Assembly (NCBI GenBank): GCA_900772775.1
Contig: CAAGRW010000051.1
Location: 1 to 8,253 of the forward strand
DNA length: 8,253 nt
DNA from: Candidatus Rifleibacteriota bacterium
Lineage (GTDB): Bacteria; Vulcanimicrobiota; Xenobia; Xenobiales; Xenobiaceae
Direction of reading: 5' to 3'
Below the pieces are notes generated by a model. The model was given only the letters and a program-made list of their open reading frames with translations. It was not told the DNA's origin and ran no database searches. The number at the start of each line of letters is the position of its first letter. The stretch's first letter is position 1. The position numbers and the translations under genes were made by a program. This document shows positions 1 to 6,055 of the stretch, piece after piece.

Positions 1-77
1 ACTCAATGATTTAACAAAAACAAAGTTTCAAAAAAGTTTATCCGACAGACCGCACCTACAATAGAGCTAAACAGCCT

Positions 78-2021
78 CTATTTGGCCTTTTCTTCTTTAG
101 GATCTAAATCTACGGGAACACCATTCTTTTTCATTTCCGCTACGCCATCCATAAGGCAGCCGTCTTCTTGCAAAGACAAAACCGAATAGCCGTAGCCCAT
201 CATGTGTCCCATGTTTTCCAAAGTTTGGCAAAAAACTTTAAGAAAATCTTTGTCGCTGGGAAGAGCGGAAGAGAGTCGGCTTTTAATACCGGCGGCGCTA
301 TCTTCTCTATTGGCTTTAATATCTTCACAACTGAAAAATACACCGCGCAATTTATTCTCTTGAGCAGCTCTCTCAATTAAAGGCACTTTAGCCCAAGTTT
401 TTTCTGATTTGTCAGACAACATATCATCAAAAACGGTCTGACTTTCCATATTGAAAGCGGCCACTAACTGTTCGTCGGTAATGGTTAAGAAGGTATTTTT
501 GCCGACAGGAATTTTGTATACTCGATAGCTGTTTATATCGTAGGAAGGACACATAGCAGCTAACATAGGTACGCTGGGCAAGCTCAAGAGAAAACCTTCA
601 AAGTCTCCGCTATTTTTCAGACCCAAAGTAACTACTATAGGCATTCTGGTAATCTTATATGGATTACTTGTAGCCGTGCTGACAAATTGTTCTCCTTGAA
701 GTCGGCTCAAGCCGTCGATAGAAATAGTAAGTTCGCCGGTAAGCATATTTAAAAGCTTGTCCATACTGCTGCCGACGCGGCGCAACATTTCGTCCGGCAT
801 TTGGCGTTGTTTTTTGCCTTCGGAAGTCAATCCCATAAGATCATAAGCAATTTTCCAAACCGTTTTTAAATTGACAGAAACTAAACTGCTGTTGTTACTG
901 GGGTGATATTTTAAAGACTTAAACTCAACATTGTTGGCTTTATTGAGAAAGTGCTTAGCATAGCCAATTTGTTTAGGATCGCATACCAATTGAGCGGAAA
1001 ATCCGATTTGTTTGCCAGCTTTACTTCTTTCGATTTTACTTTTGAAGAAGCCGTATTGCATGGATTTGACAAATCTTATTAACCTCATATCCACTTGTTG
1101 AGATTTGATAATTTGAGTAAATTTGTCATTTTCGTGGAGACGTTTGAAATTTACAAAACCAATGCTGAGCGAATCTCTGTCAATCTTGCCTATATATTTT
1201 TGGAAACCAGGCTCGGCTAACAAAGAGTCTTCTTTTTCGCGATCAGCTAAAATTGTACTTAAGTCTTGTCCGGAAGTTCCCACAAAAAGGGTCGTTCCTT
1301 GAACAATCCAGGAGAAACCTCTGTCGTTATTACTGGGACAATGGATATAACCATTTAGAGTAGGAATAGTAGCGTATTTCAAGCCGGGATTTTTTTTGAC
1401 AATAAGCTCTTGGAATTTTTTCATAGTTTGCTCAATGGGAGCTTTGGGCTTGAATTTTTGCATATAAACGTATAAGCCAGGATTTTCGTCGTTGGGAAGA
1501 CGAGCAATCATAGCTCCGGCGCCTTCAGCGTGCAAAGCTAAATCTTTGACAAAATCGAAGCTTATTTCGTTAGGCAGAACTTGGTTGATTCTATTTTTTA
1601 AAACTGAATTACCGGCAATACCTTGTAATAAACCGCCAAAAAGATTGTTTAAATTTCTTTCTTCACGCAAGTCTACAGTTATAAGAGCGATACTGTCACA
1701 TGGAGCCATACGAGCTGCTTCGTAAACGATATTTTCTCGAGAGTCTCCTATAAATAGTTTTAGCAAACAACCTATAATAAAAATTGCCACGAGGGTACAT
1801 ATTACGGCCTTTATAGGGAAGGAAGCTTTCGTACTTCGTTTGTTTACTTCGTTAGTTGGAGTAGTCAGCTGAGCAGCAGAAGCAATGCTAGTTTCGCCGC
1901 CATTATTTATTGTATTTGCATGATCGTTTAGAGGATCATAAGTTGAATTTTGTCTATTGATAGGAGAATAATCAAAATCTTCATCTTGATTGGTGCCAGA
2001 ATTATAAAATTCTTCACTCAT
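78..2021 (-). CDS. DUF3352-like membrane-anchored protein
   Basis: This gene encodes 647 residues from the chosen start. An N-terminal cytoplasmic stretch of about 69 residues is rich in Asn, Asp, Ser and Thr. It is followed by a basic cluster (NKRSTK) and one hydrophobic helix at about residues 70-90 (IKAVICTLVAIFIIGCLLKL). The remaining ~550 residues would lie outside the membrane. Their pattern resembles DUF3352: an opening 'MAPCDSIALITVDL', a 'FDFVKDLALHAEGAGAMIARL' segment, a 'GTTLFVGTSGQDLSTIL' strand-helix unit, then 'LLAEPGFQKYIGKIDRDSLSIGFVNF'. DUF3352 has no known biochemical role and I see no catalytic motif. The ATG at 2021 is chosen because GGAG (complement of 2034-2037) lies 12 nt before it. 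An in-frame ATG at 2099 would add 26 residues but has no ribosome site. The gene diverges from the zinc-ribbon gene. I see no terminator between its stop and the window edge. Family assignment is by pattern memory only. Confidence 0.72.
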   Translation of the reverse strand: MSEEFYNSGTNQDEDFDYSPINRQNSTYDPLNDHANTINNGGETSIASAAQLTTPTNEVNKRSTKASFPIKAVICTLVAIFIIGCLLKLFIGDSRENIVYEAARMAPCDSIALITVDLREERNLNNLFGGLLQGIAGNSVLKNRINQVLPNEISFDFVKDLALHAEGAGAMIARLPNDENPGLYVYMQKFKPKAPIEQTMKKFQELIVKKNPGLKYATIPTLNGYIHCPSNNDRGFSWIVQGTTLFVGTSGQDLSTILADREKEDSLLAEPGFQKYIGKIDRDSLSIGFVNFKRLHENDKFTQIIKSQQVDMRLIRFVKSMQYGFFKSKIERSKAGKQIGFSAQLVCDPKQIGYAKHFLNKANNVEFKSLKYHPSNNSSLVSVNLKTVWKIAYDLMGLTSEGKKQRQMPDEMLRRVGSSMDKLLNMLTGELTISIDGLSRLQGEQFVSTATSNPYKITRMPIVVTLGLKNSGDFEGFLLSLPSVPMLAAMCPSYDINSYRVYKIPVGKNTFLTITDEQLVAAFNMESQTVFDDMLSDKSEKTWAKVPLIERAAQENKLRGVFFSCEDIKANREDSAAGIKSRLSSALPSDKDFLKVFCQTLENMGHMMGYGYSVLSLQEDGCLMDGVAEMKKNGVPVDLDPKEEKAK

Positions 2022-2234
2022 AATCGACAGCAACTCCGTTTCTTGTTGTTTTTTACTTTCGGGGACGTTTTTCGTCTCTATTAAGTATAAACCTAGCATT
2101 TTTGTTTTTTCGCTTGGTCAAAAGGGAACTAACTTTCCAAGGCGAGCTTATGCCGAAGAGCCAGCCTGTGAAGGCTTAACCGCCGTCAAGGGCGAAGGGC
2201 GAAACATATTTTATGATTCGGCATGGTGAAAAGT
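2022..2234. promoter_or_regulatory. Divergent intergenic region with structured leader
   Basis: This region separates two divergent genes and must hold both promoters, but no convincing -35/-10 pair stands out. Two structures are visible. The arms ATGCCGAA (2150-2157) and TTCGGCAT (2217-2224) are a perfect 8-bp inverted repeat. Inside it, AGCCT-GTGA-AGGCT (2163-2176) forms a 5-bp hairpin with a GNRA-type tetraloop. As RNA, both would sit in the leader of the zinc-ribbon gene, and the right arm ends just before its GGTGA ribosome site. A regulatory role is inference. Confidence 0.35.
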
Positions 2235-3098
2235 ATGGCAAAGTTCTGTAATAAATGCGGTGCACAAGTTAGAGAAAATGCCCGTTTTTGCAATATTTGC
2301 GGCAATTCGCTCCGTTTAGCGCCAACCTCAGTTTCTCCGACAGCAGCTTCCTCTACTTTGCCTACTTCCCCCACAACATCTGCCGCAGCCTCTAGTGTGC
2401 CGCCTGTTGCTCAGGCGCCTCAATTTTTCCAGTCCTACGATTTTGAGCCCGGAGGCCCTTCGAATCGGCAGACAAGCTCTTCGCCTTATCCTTCGCTTTC
2501 TTCAACTCCAGCTCGCGACTCTTCTCGTCCGCTGCCCCCTTTAAGCGATTTCTTCGGCGCCGAAGACGATGACGAAAGCAACAAGCGCGAATTAGCTGAA
2601 GATACGATTATGAACTTCTCGCTTTGGGCTGCGGCCATAGTATTGGTGCCCATTCCCTTTTGCGATTTGGTTTTGCTTATGCCTATTCAGTCGGCCATGG
2701 TAATTGCTATAGGCAAAGTTTACGGAGTAAATGAAACTCCCGAGCGCATTTTGGCTATTATTGCCGGCTCTTGCGGCGCCAGCGTCTTCGGTCAGCTGAC
2801 AGCCGTATTCTTAAGCAATTTAATCCCTATTATCGGCTCTTTAGTCAGCGCTCCTTTTATTTTTGGTTGGACTTACGGCTTGGGCAAAGTGGCTATGCGC
2901 TATTTTGAATCTAAAGGCCAAGCCAGCGAAAGCGAGTTGAAATCTATTTTTAAGCAAGCCAGCAAAGAAGCCAATAGCAAATACGATCCTACTAAAGTAG
3001 GCTCGGCCCAAGCTTCCTTAGACAATTTACGCCAATATATGTCGGAAGAAGATTATATGAAAATCAGGGAGCGCTTCGGCCCTGAAGCCAACCGCTAA
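2235..3098 (+). CDS. Zinc-ribbon protein with DUF697-like hydrophobic domain
   Basis: The 287-residue protein has three parts. Residues 4-24 form a zinc ribbon with C5, C8, C19 and C22 in the pattern FCNKCG...FCNICG. Residues 25-115 are a low-complexity linker rich in Ser, Pro, Thr and Ala that ends in an acidic patch (EDDDE). From about residue 122 there is a DUF697-like domain (EDTIMNFSLWAAAIVLVPIPFCDLVLLMPIQ, then KVYGV), with hydrophobic segments near 128-150, 172-194 and 195-217 and a charged tail. DUF697 domains occur in membrane-associated or GTPase-linked proteins; no GTPase motif is present here. The function is unknown. I chose the ATG at 2235 because GGTGA (2225-2229) lies 5 nt upstream and the protein then begins directly with the zinc ribbon. 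An ATG at 2223 would add four residues without a ribosome site. The gene ends 47 bp from the convergent pantothenate kinase gene, with no clear terminator between them. Confidence 0.75.
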   Translation: MAKFCNKCGAQVRENARFCNICGNSLRLAPTSVSPTAASSTLPTSPTTSAAASSVPPVAQAPQFFQSYDFEPGGPSNRQTSSSPYPSLSSTPARDSSRPLPPLSDFFGAEDDDESNKRELAEDTIMNFSLWAAAIVLVPIPFCDLVLLMPIQSAMVIAIGKVYGVNETPERILAIIAGSCGASVFGQLTAVFLSNLIPIIGSLVSAPFIFGWTYGLGKVAMRYFESKGQASESELKSIFKQASKEANSKYDPTKVGSAQASLDNLRQYMSEEDYMKIRERFGPEANR

Positions 3099-3145
3099 CC
3101 TTAAAGCCAAACGTAGGCCCTCTCTTAAAGTTAGGCGTTGACCTT

Positions 3146-4045
3146 TTAAAATTGGTTTAAACTCCAGTTGGATAAGCCCAATTGGTAAGCGCCTACCGCG
3201 CCGCTAAATTCTCCGCGCTCCAAAATAATGGCTCTGTGGTTGAGCAAAGCTCCAGCCCGTACCAAAACGGCTCGCAAGACGGGATTGTTGCGCAAAGTTG
3301 AGCCGGCATACACTATAGTGTGAGTGCGACATTGGTTCATCATGCCAGAGGCAATTAGAGCAATATTTTCGCCCACCATACCCATAATGCCAGCCATAAT
3401 ATCAGCATCAGAAGGGCGCTCAATTTCGCAATCGCCAGCCAAACGTCCAAAGTTAGAAGCGGTAATATTATCGGCAATGCCTACTTGGCCGGGCGGATAA
3501 ATATCTTTGAGCAAAAGATCTACTCCGGAGCGTTTGCCTTTTTGAGCCAAAAGGCAAACGTCTTCAAAGCTGCTGCCAGGAATAAGAGCGCGGCCCAAAC
3601 CTAAAATAGTGCCTCCACCCAAAGCCGATCCACCTACGCGACTAATAGAGACGCCATTAACGAAAAGCAACGAAGTGCCAGTACCGACAGATCCTAAAAT
3701 GTAGGGCAATTCTACGCCGCTAGAGCCAGGCAACAATTTAGAAGCGCCAGCGCCCCAAGCTACAAACTCATTTACGCCGAAAACTTGCGGAATATGTTCT
3801 TCTTTAGCCTCACTACGCCGACAACGAGCCCGATGGCGAAATTCGGAAGCACCGCGACCAGTTACGCCACAAAATTGTACCCCTAAATTTATTACATGAT
3901 CCAACACTTCCTCACAGCTATAATTTTTGAGGAAAGTGAGCACCAATTCTTCGCCCGGTCGGGCAATAGCTATTTTGGTGAGAGTTCCGCCTATATCGAG
4001 GCCACAACCGCAAAGATGTTCTAGATCGTCAGAATATTTGTACAT
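3146..4045 (-). CDS. coaW: Type II pantothenate kinase
   Basis: This enzyme phosphorylates pantothenate with ATP, the first step of coenzyme A synthesis, in the cytoplasm. At 299 residues it is slightly longer than the Staphylococcus CoaW type (about 267). The ASKHA-fold landmarks of type II enzymes are in order: phosphate loop LDIGGTLTK (16-24), the probable catalytic glutamate E93 in VNEF, VGTGTSL (120-126), RVGGSALGGGTILGLG (136-151), ITASNFG in the middle, IVYAGSTLRNNPVLR, and GEFSGAVGA near the C-terminus. All match CoaW closely, so no key residue appears lost. The gene is convergent with the zinc-ribbon gene and follows clpP on the same strand, but a terminator separates them, so it probably has its own promoter. 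No Shine-Dalgarno site precedes the ATG. A weak TTGCCG/TACATA pair (complement of 4075-4080 and 4053-4058, 16-nt spacer) would start transcription close to the ATG. The function call is firm; the symbol rests on similarity to the staphylococcal enzyme. Confidence 0.9.
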   Translation of the reverse strand: MYKYSDDLEHLCGCGLDIGGTLTKIAIARPGEELVLTFLKNYSCEEVLDHVINLGVQFCGVTGRGASEFRHRARCRRSEAKEEHIPQVFGVNEFVAWGAGASKLLPGSSGVELPYILGSVGTGTSLLFVNGVSISRVGGSALGGGTILGLGRALIPGSSFEDVCLLAQKGKRSGVDLLLKDIYPPGQVGIADNITASNFGRLAGDCEIERPSDADIMAGIMGMVGENIALIASGMMNQCRTHTIVYAGSTLRNNPVLRAVLVRAGALLNHRAIILERGEFSGAVGAYQLGLSNWSLNQF

Positions 4046-4078
4046 GTTTCTCTATGTAGTGCCAGCAATCTGAGCGGC

Positions 4079-4147
4079 AAAAAAAAGCAGCTACTCACTT
4101 TAGCTCTTTTCTTTAAGTAAAGAGAAAAAAAACTAAACATAGCTGCT
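4079..4147 (-). terminator. Intrinsic terminator after clpP
   Basis: On the minus strand the outer stem AGCAGCTA/TAGCTGCT pairs 4140-4147 with 4086-4093 and is followed at once by a run of eight T (complement of 4079-4086). Nested inside are CTAAA/TTTAG (4133-4137 with 4099-4103) and CTCTTT/AAAGAG (4119-4124 with 4104-4109), giving a long hairpin with an internal T-rich bulge. It lies 44 bp past the clpP stop and 34 bp before the pantothenate kinase start, so it ends the clpP transcript and separates the two genes. Confidence 0.8.
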
Positions 4148-4190
4148 GTAGCGCCGCCCAATGAGCCTTTAACTAAAAAGCTCGATAGTT

Positions 4191-4814
4191 CTAGCGCTGA
4201 TCTTTAGTTAAGATAGCGTCAATAATGCCATAATCGAGAGCTTCTTGACTGGACATATAATGATCGCGCTCGGTATCCTCGCAAATCTTTTCGTAAGATT
4301 GGCCGGTGTGGTTGGCCAAAATGCGATTGAGGTTTTCACGCGTTTTCAAAATTTGTTTGGCGTGAATATCAATATCGGTAGCCTGGCCGCCAATTTCGCC
4401 GATCCAGGGCTGGTGGATCATAATGCGCGAATAAGGCAAGGCAAAGCGTTTGCCTTTGCAACCGCCAGCTAAAAGCACAGCCGCAGCGCTAGCGGCCATA
4501 CCCATGCAAATGCAAGAGACGTCCGGCTTAATAAGTTGCATACAATCATACATGCCTAAGCCGGCCGTAACCGATCCGCCGGGGCTATTGATGTAGATAT
4601 CGATATCTTTATCGGGATCTTCTTGCTCGAGATAGAGCAATTGAGCGATCACCAAATTGGCCAATTCGTCATCAATAGCGTCGCCCACAAAAATAATGCG
4701 GTTTTTGAGCAAGCGGGAATAAATATCGTAAGCCCGCTCGCCGCGAGCGGTTTGCTCAATAACCATAGGAATAAGCTGGGCTCTTTCGCCGCCGGGGTAT
4801 CTGCCAAACATCAT
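4191..4814 (-). CDS. clpP: ATP-dependent Clp protease proteolytic subunit ClpP
   Basis: ClpP is the serine peptidase that forms the double-ring chamber of the Clp protease and degrades proteins fed in by ClpX, ClpA or ClpC ATPases. With the chosen start the protein has 207 residues, the usual family length. The catalytic triad is complete: S109 in GMAASAAA, H134 in RIMIHQP and D184 in TERDHYMS. Other hallmarks are IPMVIEQTARGERAYDIYSRLL near the N-terminus, INSPGGSVTAGL (75-86) and HTGQS. Small departures from E. coli ClpP are GMAAS in place of GQAAS around the nucleophile and one extra residue in the loop after IHQP. The start is the ATG at 4814, since AAGGAG (complement of 4825-4830) lies 10 nt upstream. 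A GTG at 4877 would add 21 residues with no ribosome site. A terminator follows the gene. No ClpX gene is adjacent in this window. Confidence 0.96.
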   Translation of the reverse strand: MMFGRYPGGERAQLIPMVIEQTARGERAYDIYSRLLKNRIIFVGDAIDDELANLVIAQLLYLEQEDPDKDIDIYINSPGGSVTAGLGMYDCMQLIKPDVSCICMGMAASAAAVLLAGGCKGKRFALPYSRIMIHQPWIGEIGGQATDIDIHAKQILKTRENLNRILANHTGQSYEKICEDTERDHYMSSQEALDYGIIDAILTKDQR

Positions 4815-4824
4815 ATAAACGGAA

Positions 4825-4830
4825 CTCCTT
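4825..4830 (-). promoter_or_regulatory. Ribosome binding site deciding the clpP start
   Basis: Read on the minus strand this is AAGGAG, 10 nt before the ATG at 4814. It is the only good Shine-Dalgarno match near any candidate start, and it fixes ClpP at 207 residues rather than 228. Confidence 0.8.
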
Positions 4831-4946
4831 AAAGAAGGGGTATAACGGGATTCAGCCTTTTTTAGACCCCTCACCACAAATATCGCTTGCCAATTCTCGC
4901 CAGGTATAGAACTCCCTCCCCTTGCTCCATGCTAAAGTTTTGCCGC

Positions 4947-4999
4947 AAAAAAAATAACCGCCGCAGCTACAAGCGGTAAGGACGCCATTAAGCTGCGGC
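4947..4999 (-). terminator. Intrinsic terminator downstream of the acidic-protein gene
   Basis: On the minus strand a 9-bp GC-rich stem GCCGCAGCT/AGCTGCGGC (4991-4999 with 4960-4968) closes a 22-nt loop. After five bases (GGTTA) comes a run of eight T (complement of 4947-4954). The form is a classic rho-independent terminator. The nearest minus-strand gene upstream is the acidic-protein gene, whose stop is about 125 bp away, so that transcript would carry a long 3' tail. It also insulates clpP. Confidence 0.78.
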
Positions 5000-5122
5000 A
5001 ATTATATAAGCAGTGCCGTCTATCGGCAGCTTTTGCCACCTTGACCTCAATTTTTAAGCGCAAGCAATTGCTTTTTCGACTCAAACTTGATAGTCTAATC
5101 CAAAGTGACAAAGCCAAGGCCT

Positions 5123-5491
5123 TTATGCGGCCACAGGGAAAGAACAACTAAAACCCAAGTCAGCCTCATCTTCAGCAGGCTCTAACAGATCGACGGCAGC
5201 AGCTTTGCGTCGCTCTTCTTTCCACTCAGTAGATGTAGCCTCTACAGCGACCACGAGACCGTCAATATCGGCTACATAGTCGGATTCGGCAGCAACATAG
5301 GCCGCAAAAAGATCAAAGTCTTCTTCGAGTTCGTCTGCTGCAGTTGCAGCATTCGCCGCAGAAGCGAAATCGAAAGCGGCACAATCGTCTATTTCAATTC
5401 GCCATCGTTGCGCCAAGCCGCGAGCACGTGCAAAAAGTTCTTCAAGGCTATCTACTCGATTACTATGACTTGGGTAAGAGACAAACTTCAT
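5123..5491 (-). CDS. Small highly acidic protein of unknown function
   Basis: I do not recognise this 122-residue protein. It has 27 Asp/Glu against 10 Lys/Arg, a net charge near -17, and many alanines, with no signal peptide or membrane helix. The N-terminal third (SLEELFARARGLAQRWRIEIDD) looks helical and carries most of the arginines; an Ala- and acid-rich middle and tail follow. The ATG at 5491 is preferred because GGAG (complement of 5503-5506) lies 11 nt upstream, matching neighbouring genes. A GTG at 5569 would add 26 residues without a ribosome site. Four of its seven arginine codons are CGA, a codon that looks uncommon in hsdM, which hints at a different origin. It diverges from hsdM across a repeat-rich region. 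Its small size, acidity and position beside an RM operon allow, but do not show, a DNA-mimic or anti-restriction role. Confidence 0.6.
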   Translation of the reverse strand: MKFVSYPSHSNRVDSLEELFARARGLAQRWRIEIDDCAAFDFASAANAATAADELEEDFDLFAAYVAAESDYVADIDGLVVAVEATSTEWKEERRKAAAVDLLEPAEDEADLGFSCSFPVAA

Positions 5492-5543
5492 AAGGCAACA
5501 ATCTCCAAATTTTATTCGCCAGTAGCTACTCACTAGCGGAATA

Positions 5544-5559
5544 TGTAACTGCGGAAAGA
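5544..5559 (+). repeat. TGTAACTGCGGAAAGA repeat, copy A
   Basis: This 16-mer occurs exactly, in inverted orientation, at 5726-5741, leaving 166 bp between the copies. Its core CTGCGGAAAG recurs at 6001-6010. The copy lies in the probable leader of the acidic-protein gene, about 40 bp upstream of that gene's ribosome site. Confidence 0.75.
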
Positions 5560-5675
5560 GATACTGCACATATAGTGATATTTTACACAGTTAAGTTAAT
5601 TTTTTTCGACAAAGCCTCCTTTTTGTAGCTGATAGTAACAGCCTCGCAGAAATGCAACAAAACTCTGAAAAGTAT

Positions 5676-5742
5676 CAGACCTTTATTAGTTACAACAGCC
5701 ATATCTTTTCTCAGTTACAAAAACATCTTTCCGCAGTTACAA
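5676..5742 (-). repeat. Degenerate direct-repeat cluster (TTGTAACTg.gaaaga), copies B, B', B''
   Basis: On the minus strand three units begin with TTGTAACT at 5742, 5720 and 5695, a spacing of 22 and 25 bp. The first two agree at 17 of 20 positions (TTGTAACTGCGGAAAGATGT against TTGTAACTGAGAAAAGATAT). The third shares the TTGTAACT head and then diverges. The first contains the exact 16-mer of copy A in opposite orientation. The roughly two-turn period puts the units on about the same face of the helix, as in iterons or cooperative regulator sites. Confidence 0.65.
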
Positions 5743-5978
5743 ACACGGTGATAAATGCCAACAATATGGATTTATCGTAAATCATCTAGTTTAGATGTAT
5801 ACCTCCTGTAGTTTTTATGCACGCCTTACTCGTGCACATTTCCTATTTTATATTGTTTGTATTTTTAGTTGTAGATAAAGTTTTTAAATAGGCGTTAACT
5901 TGCGAACAAATATCGTAATACTGATTATGAAAAGCAAATATGGTCATTAGCGAAAGCAGCGCTAAACTGGACATTTTT

Positions 5979-6002
5979 AGGTCAAGGAAAAAAGCTTGAC
6001 CT
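5979..6002. promoter_or_regulatory. Palindromic operator candidate over the hsdM -35 box
   Basis: AGGTCAAG (5979-5986) and CTTGACCT (5995-6002) are perfect 8-bp inverted arms around an 8-nt purine spacer. The right arm contains TTGACC (5996-6001), the best -35 match before hsdM. A protein bound here would cover the promoter. The same sequence could form a hairpin in RNA, but it has no T tract and is not a terminator. Confidence 0.5.
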
Positions 6003-6026
6003 GCGGAAAGTGCTTTACGCTATTTT
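5996..6026 (+). promoter_or_regulatory. Candidate hsdM promoter
   Basis: TTGACC (5996-6001) and TATTTT (6021-6026) are separated by a long 19-bp spacer. Transcription would start near 6033, about 23 nt before the hsdM ATG. The spacer contains the third CTGCGGAAAG repeat core (6001-6010), and the -35 hexamer lies in a palindrome. The match to sigma-70 consensus is moderate, so this is tentative. Confidence 0.35.
6001..6010 (+). repeat. CTGCGGAAAG repeat core, copy C
   Basis: This exact 10-mer is the core of repeats A and B. It lies between the candidate -35 and -10 boxes of hsdM, a typical repressor-site position. It shares no more than the core with the other copies. Confidence 0.55.
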
Positions 6027-6055
6027 TACTTAAAATTGGGAGAGCACTTTTTCTT

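Larger units (their letters stand above)
4815..5122. other. Intergenic region upstream of clpP
   Basis: This 308-bp gap holds the clpP ribosome site (complement of 4825-4830) and an intrinsic terminator at 4947-4999. Other short dyads are TGCCG/CGGCA (5014-5018 and 5024-5028) and the perfect 12-bp palindrome AAGCAATTGCTT (5062-5073). A TATAAT occurs on the minus strand at 5001-5006, but the hexamer 17 nt upstream (CTGCCG) is a poor -35 box. The clpP promoter must lie here, but I cannot place it. No CIRCE-like heat-shock operator is visible and no credible gene is present. Confidence 0.5.
5492..6055. promoter_or_regulatory. Repeat-rich divergent intergenic region before hsdM
   Basis: These 564 bp contain no convincing gene and must hold promoters for hsdM and the acidic-protein gene. 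They carry repeats of the TGTAACTGCGGAAAGA family, listed separately, and a series of short dyads: GATAAAT/ATTTATC (5750-5756, 5770-5776), CATCTA-GTT-TAGATG (5783-5797), TGCACG-CCTTACT-CGTGCA (5818-5836), TAGCG/CGCTA (5948-5952, 5960-5964) and AGGTCAAG/CTTGACCT (5979-6002). So much symmetry suggests binding sites for regulators or a structured leader. No tRNA or CRISPR array is visible. Confidence 0.55.

Noticed and set aside
168..380. Plus-strand open frame opposite the membrane-protein gene
   Set aside because: It lies wholly within the longer minus-strand gene and has no ribosome site or recognisable domain. The same holds for the other short frames opposite or inside clpP and hsdM.
3099..3145. 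Bidirectional terminator between the convergent genes
   Set aside because: Only weak pairing (AACG/CGTT) and no proper T tract next to a stem are visible, so I do not call one.
4815..4877. GTG-initiated 21-residue extension of ClpP
   Set aside because: There is no ribosome site before the GTG, while AAGGAG precedes the ATG at 4814, which gives the normal family length.
5001..5029. TATAAT as the clpP promoter -10 box
   Set aside because: The hexamer 17 nt upstream (CTGCCG) is a poor -35, and the start site would fall inside the terminator stem.
5040..5047. CTTGACCT, identical to the right arm of the palindrome before hsdM
   Set aside because: An 8-mer is expected to recur by chance in 8 kb at a fair rate, and there is no second arm here.
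4932..5147. A 71-residue minus-strand open frame
   Set aside because: It overlaps the end of the acidic-protein gene, contains the terminator hairpin and its stem, and has no ribosome site or family resemblance.
5676..5742. Possible CRISPR array
   Set aside because: The units are only 22-25 bp apart and diverged, leaving no room for spacers, and no cas gene is present.
5996..6055. TTG-initiated N-terminal extension of HsdM
   Set aside because: The TTG lies inside the palindrome and candidate -35 box. The extension has no family match, and the ATG at 6056 has a GGAG site and the expected HsdM start.
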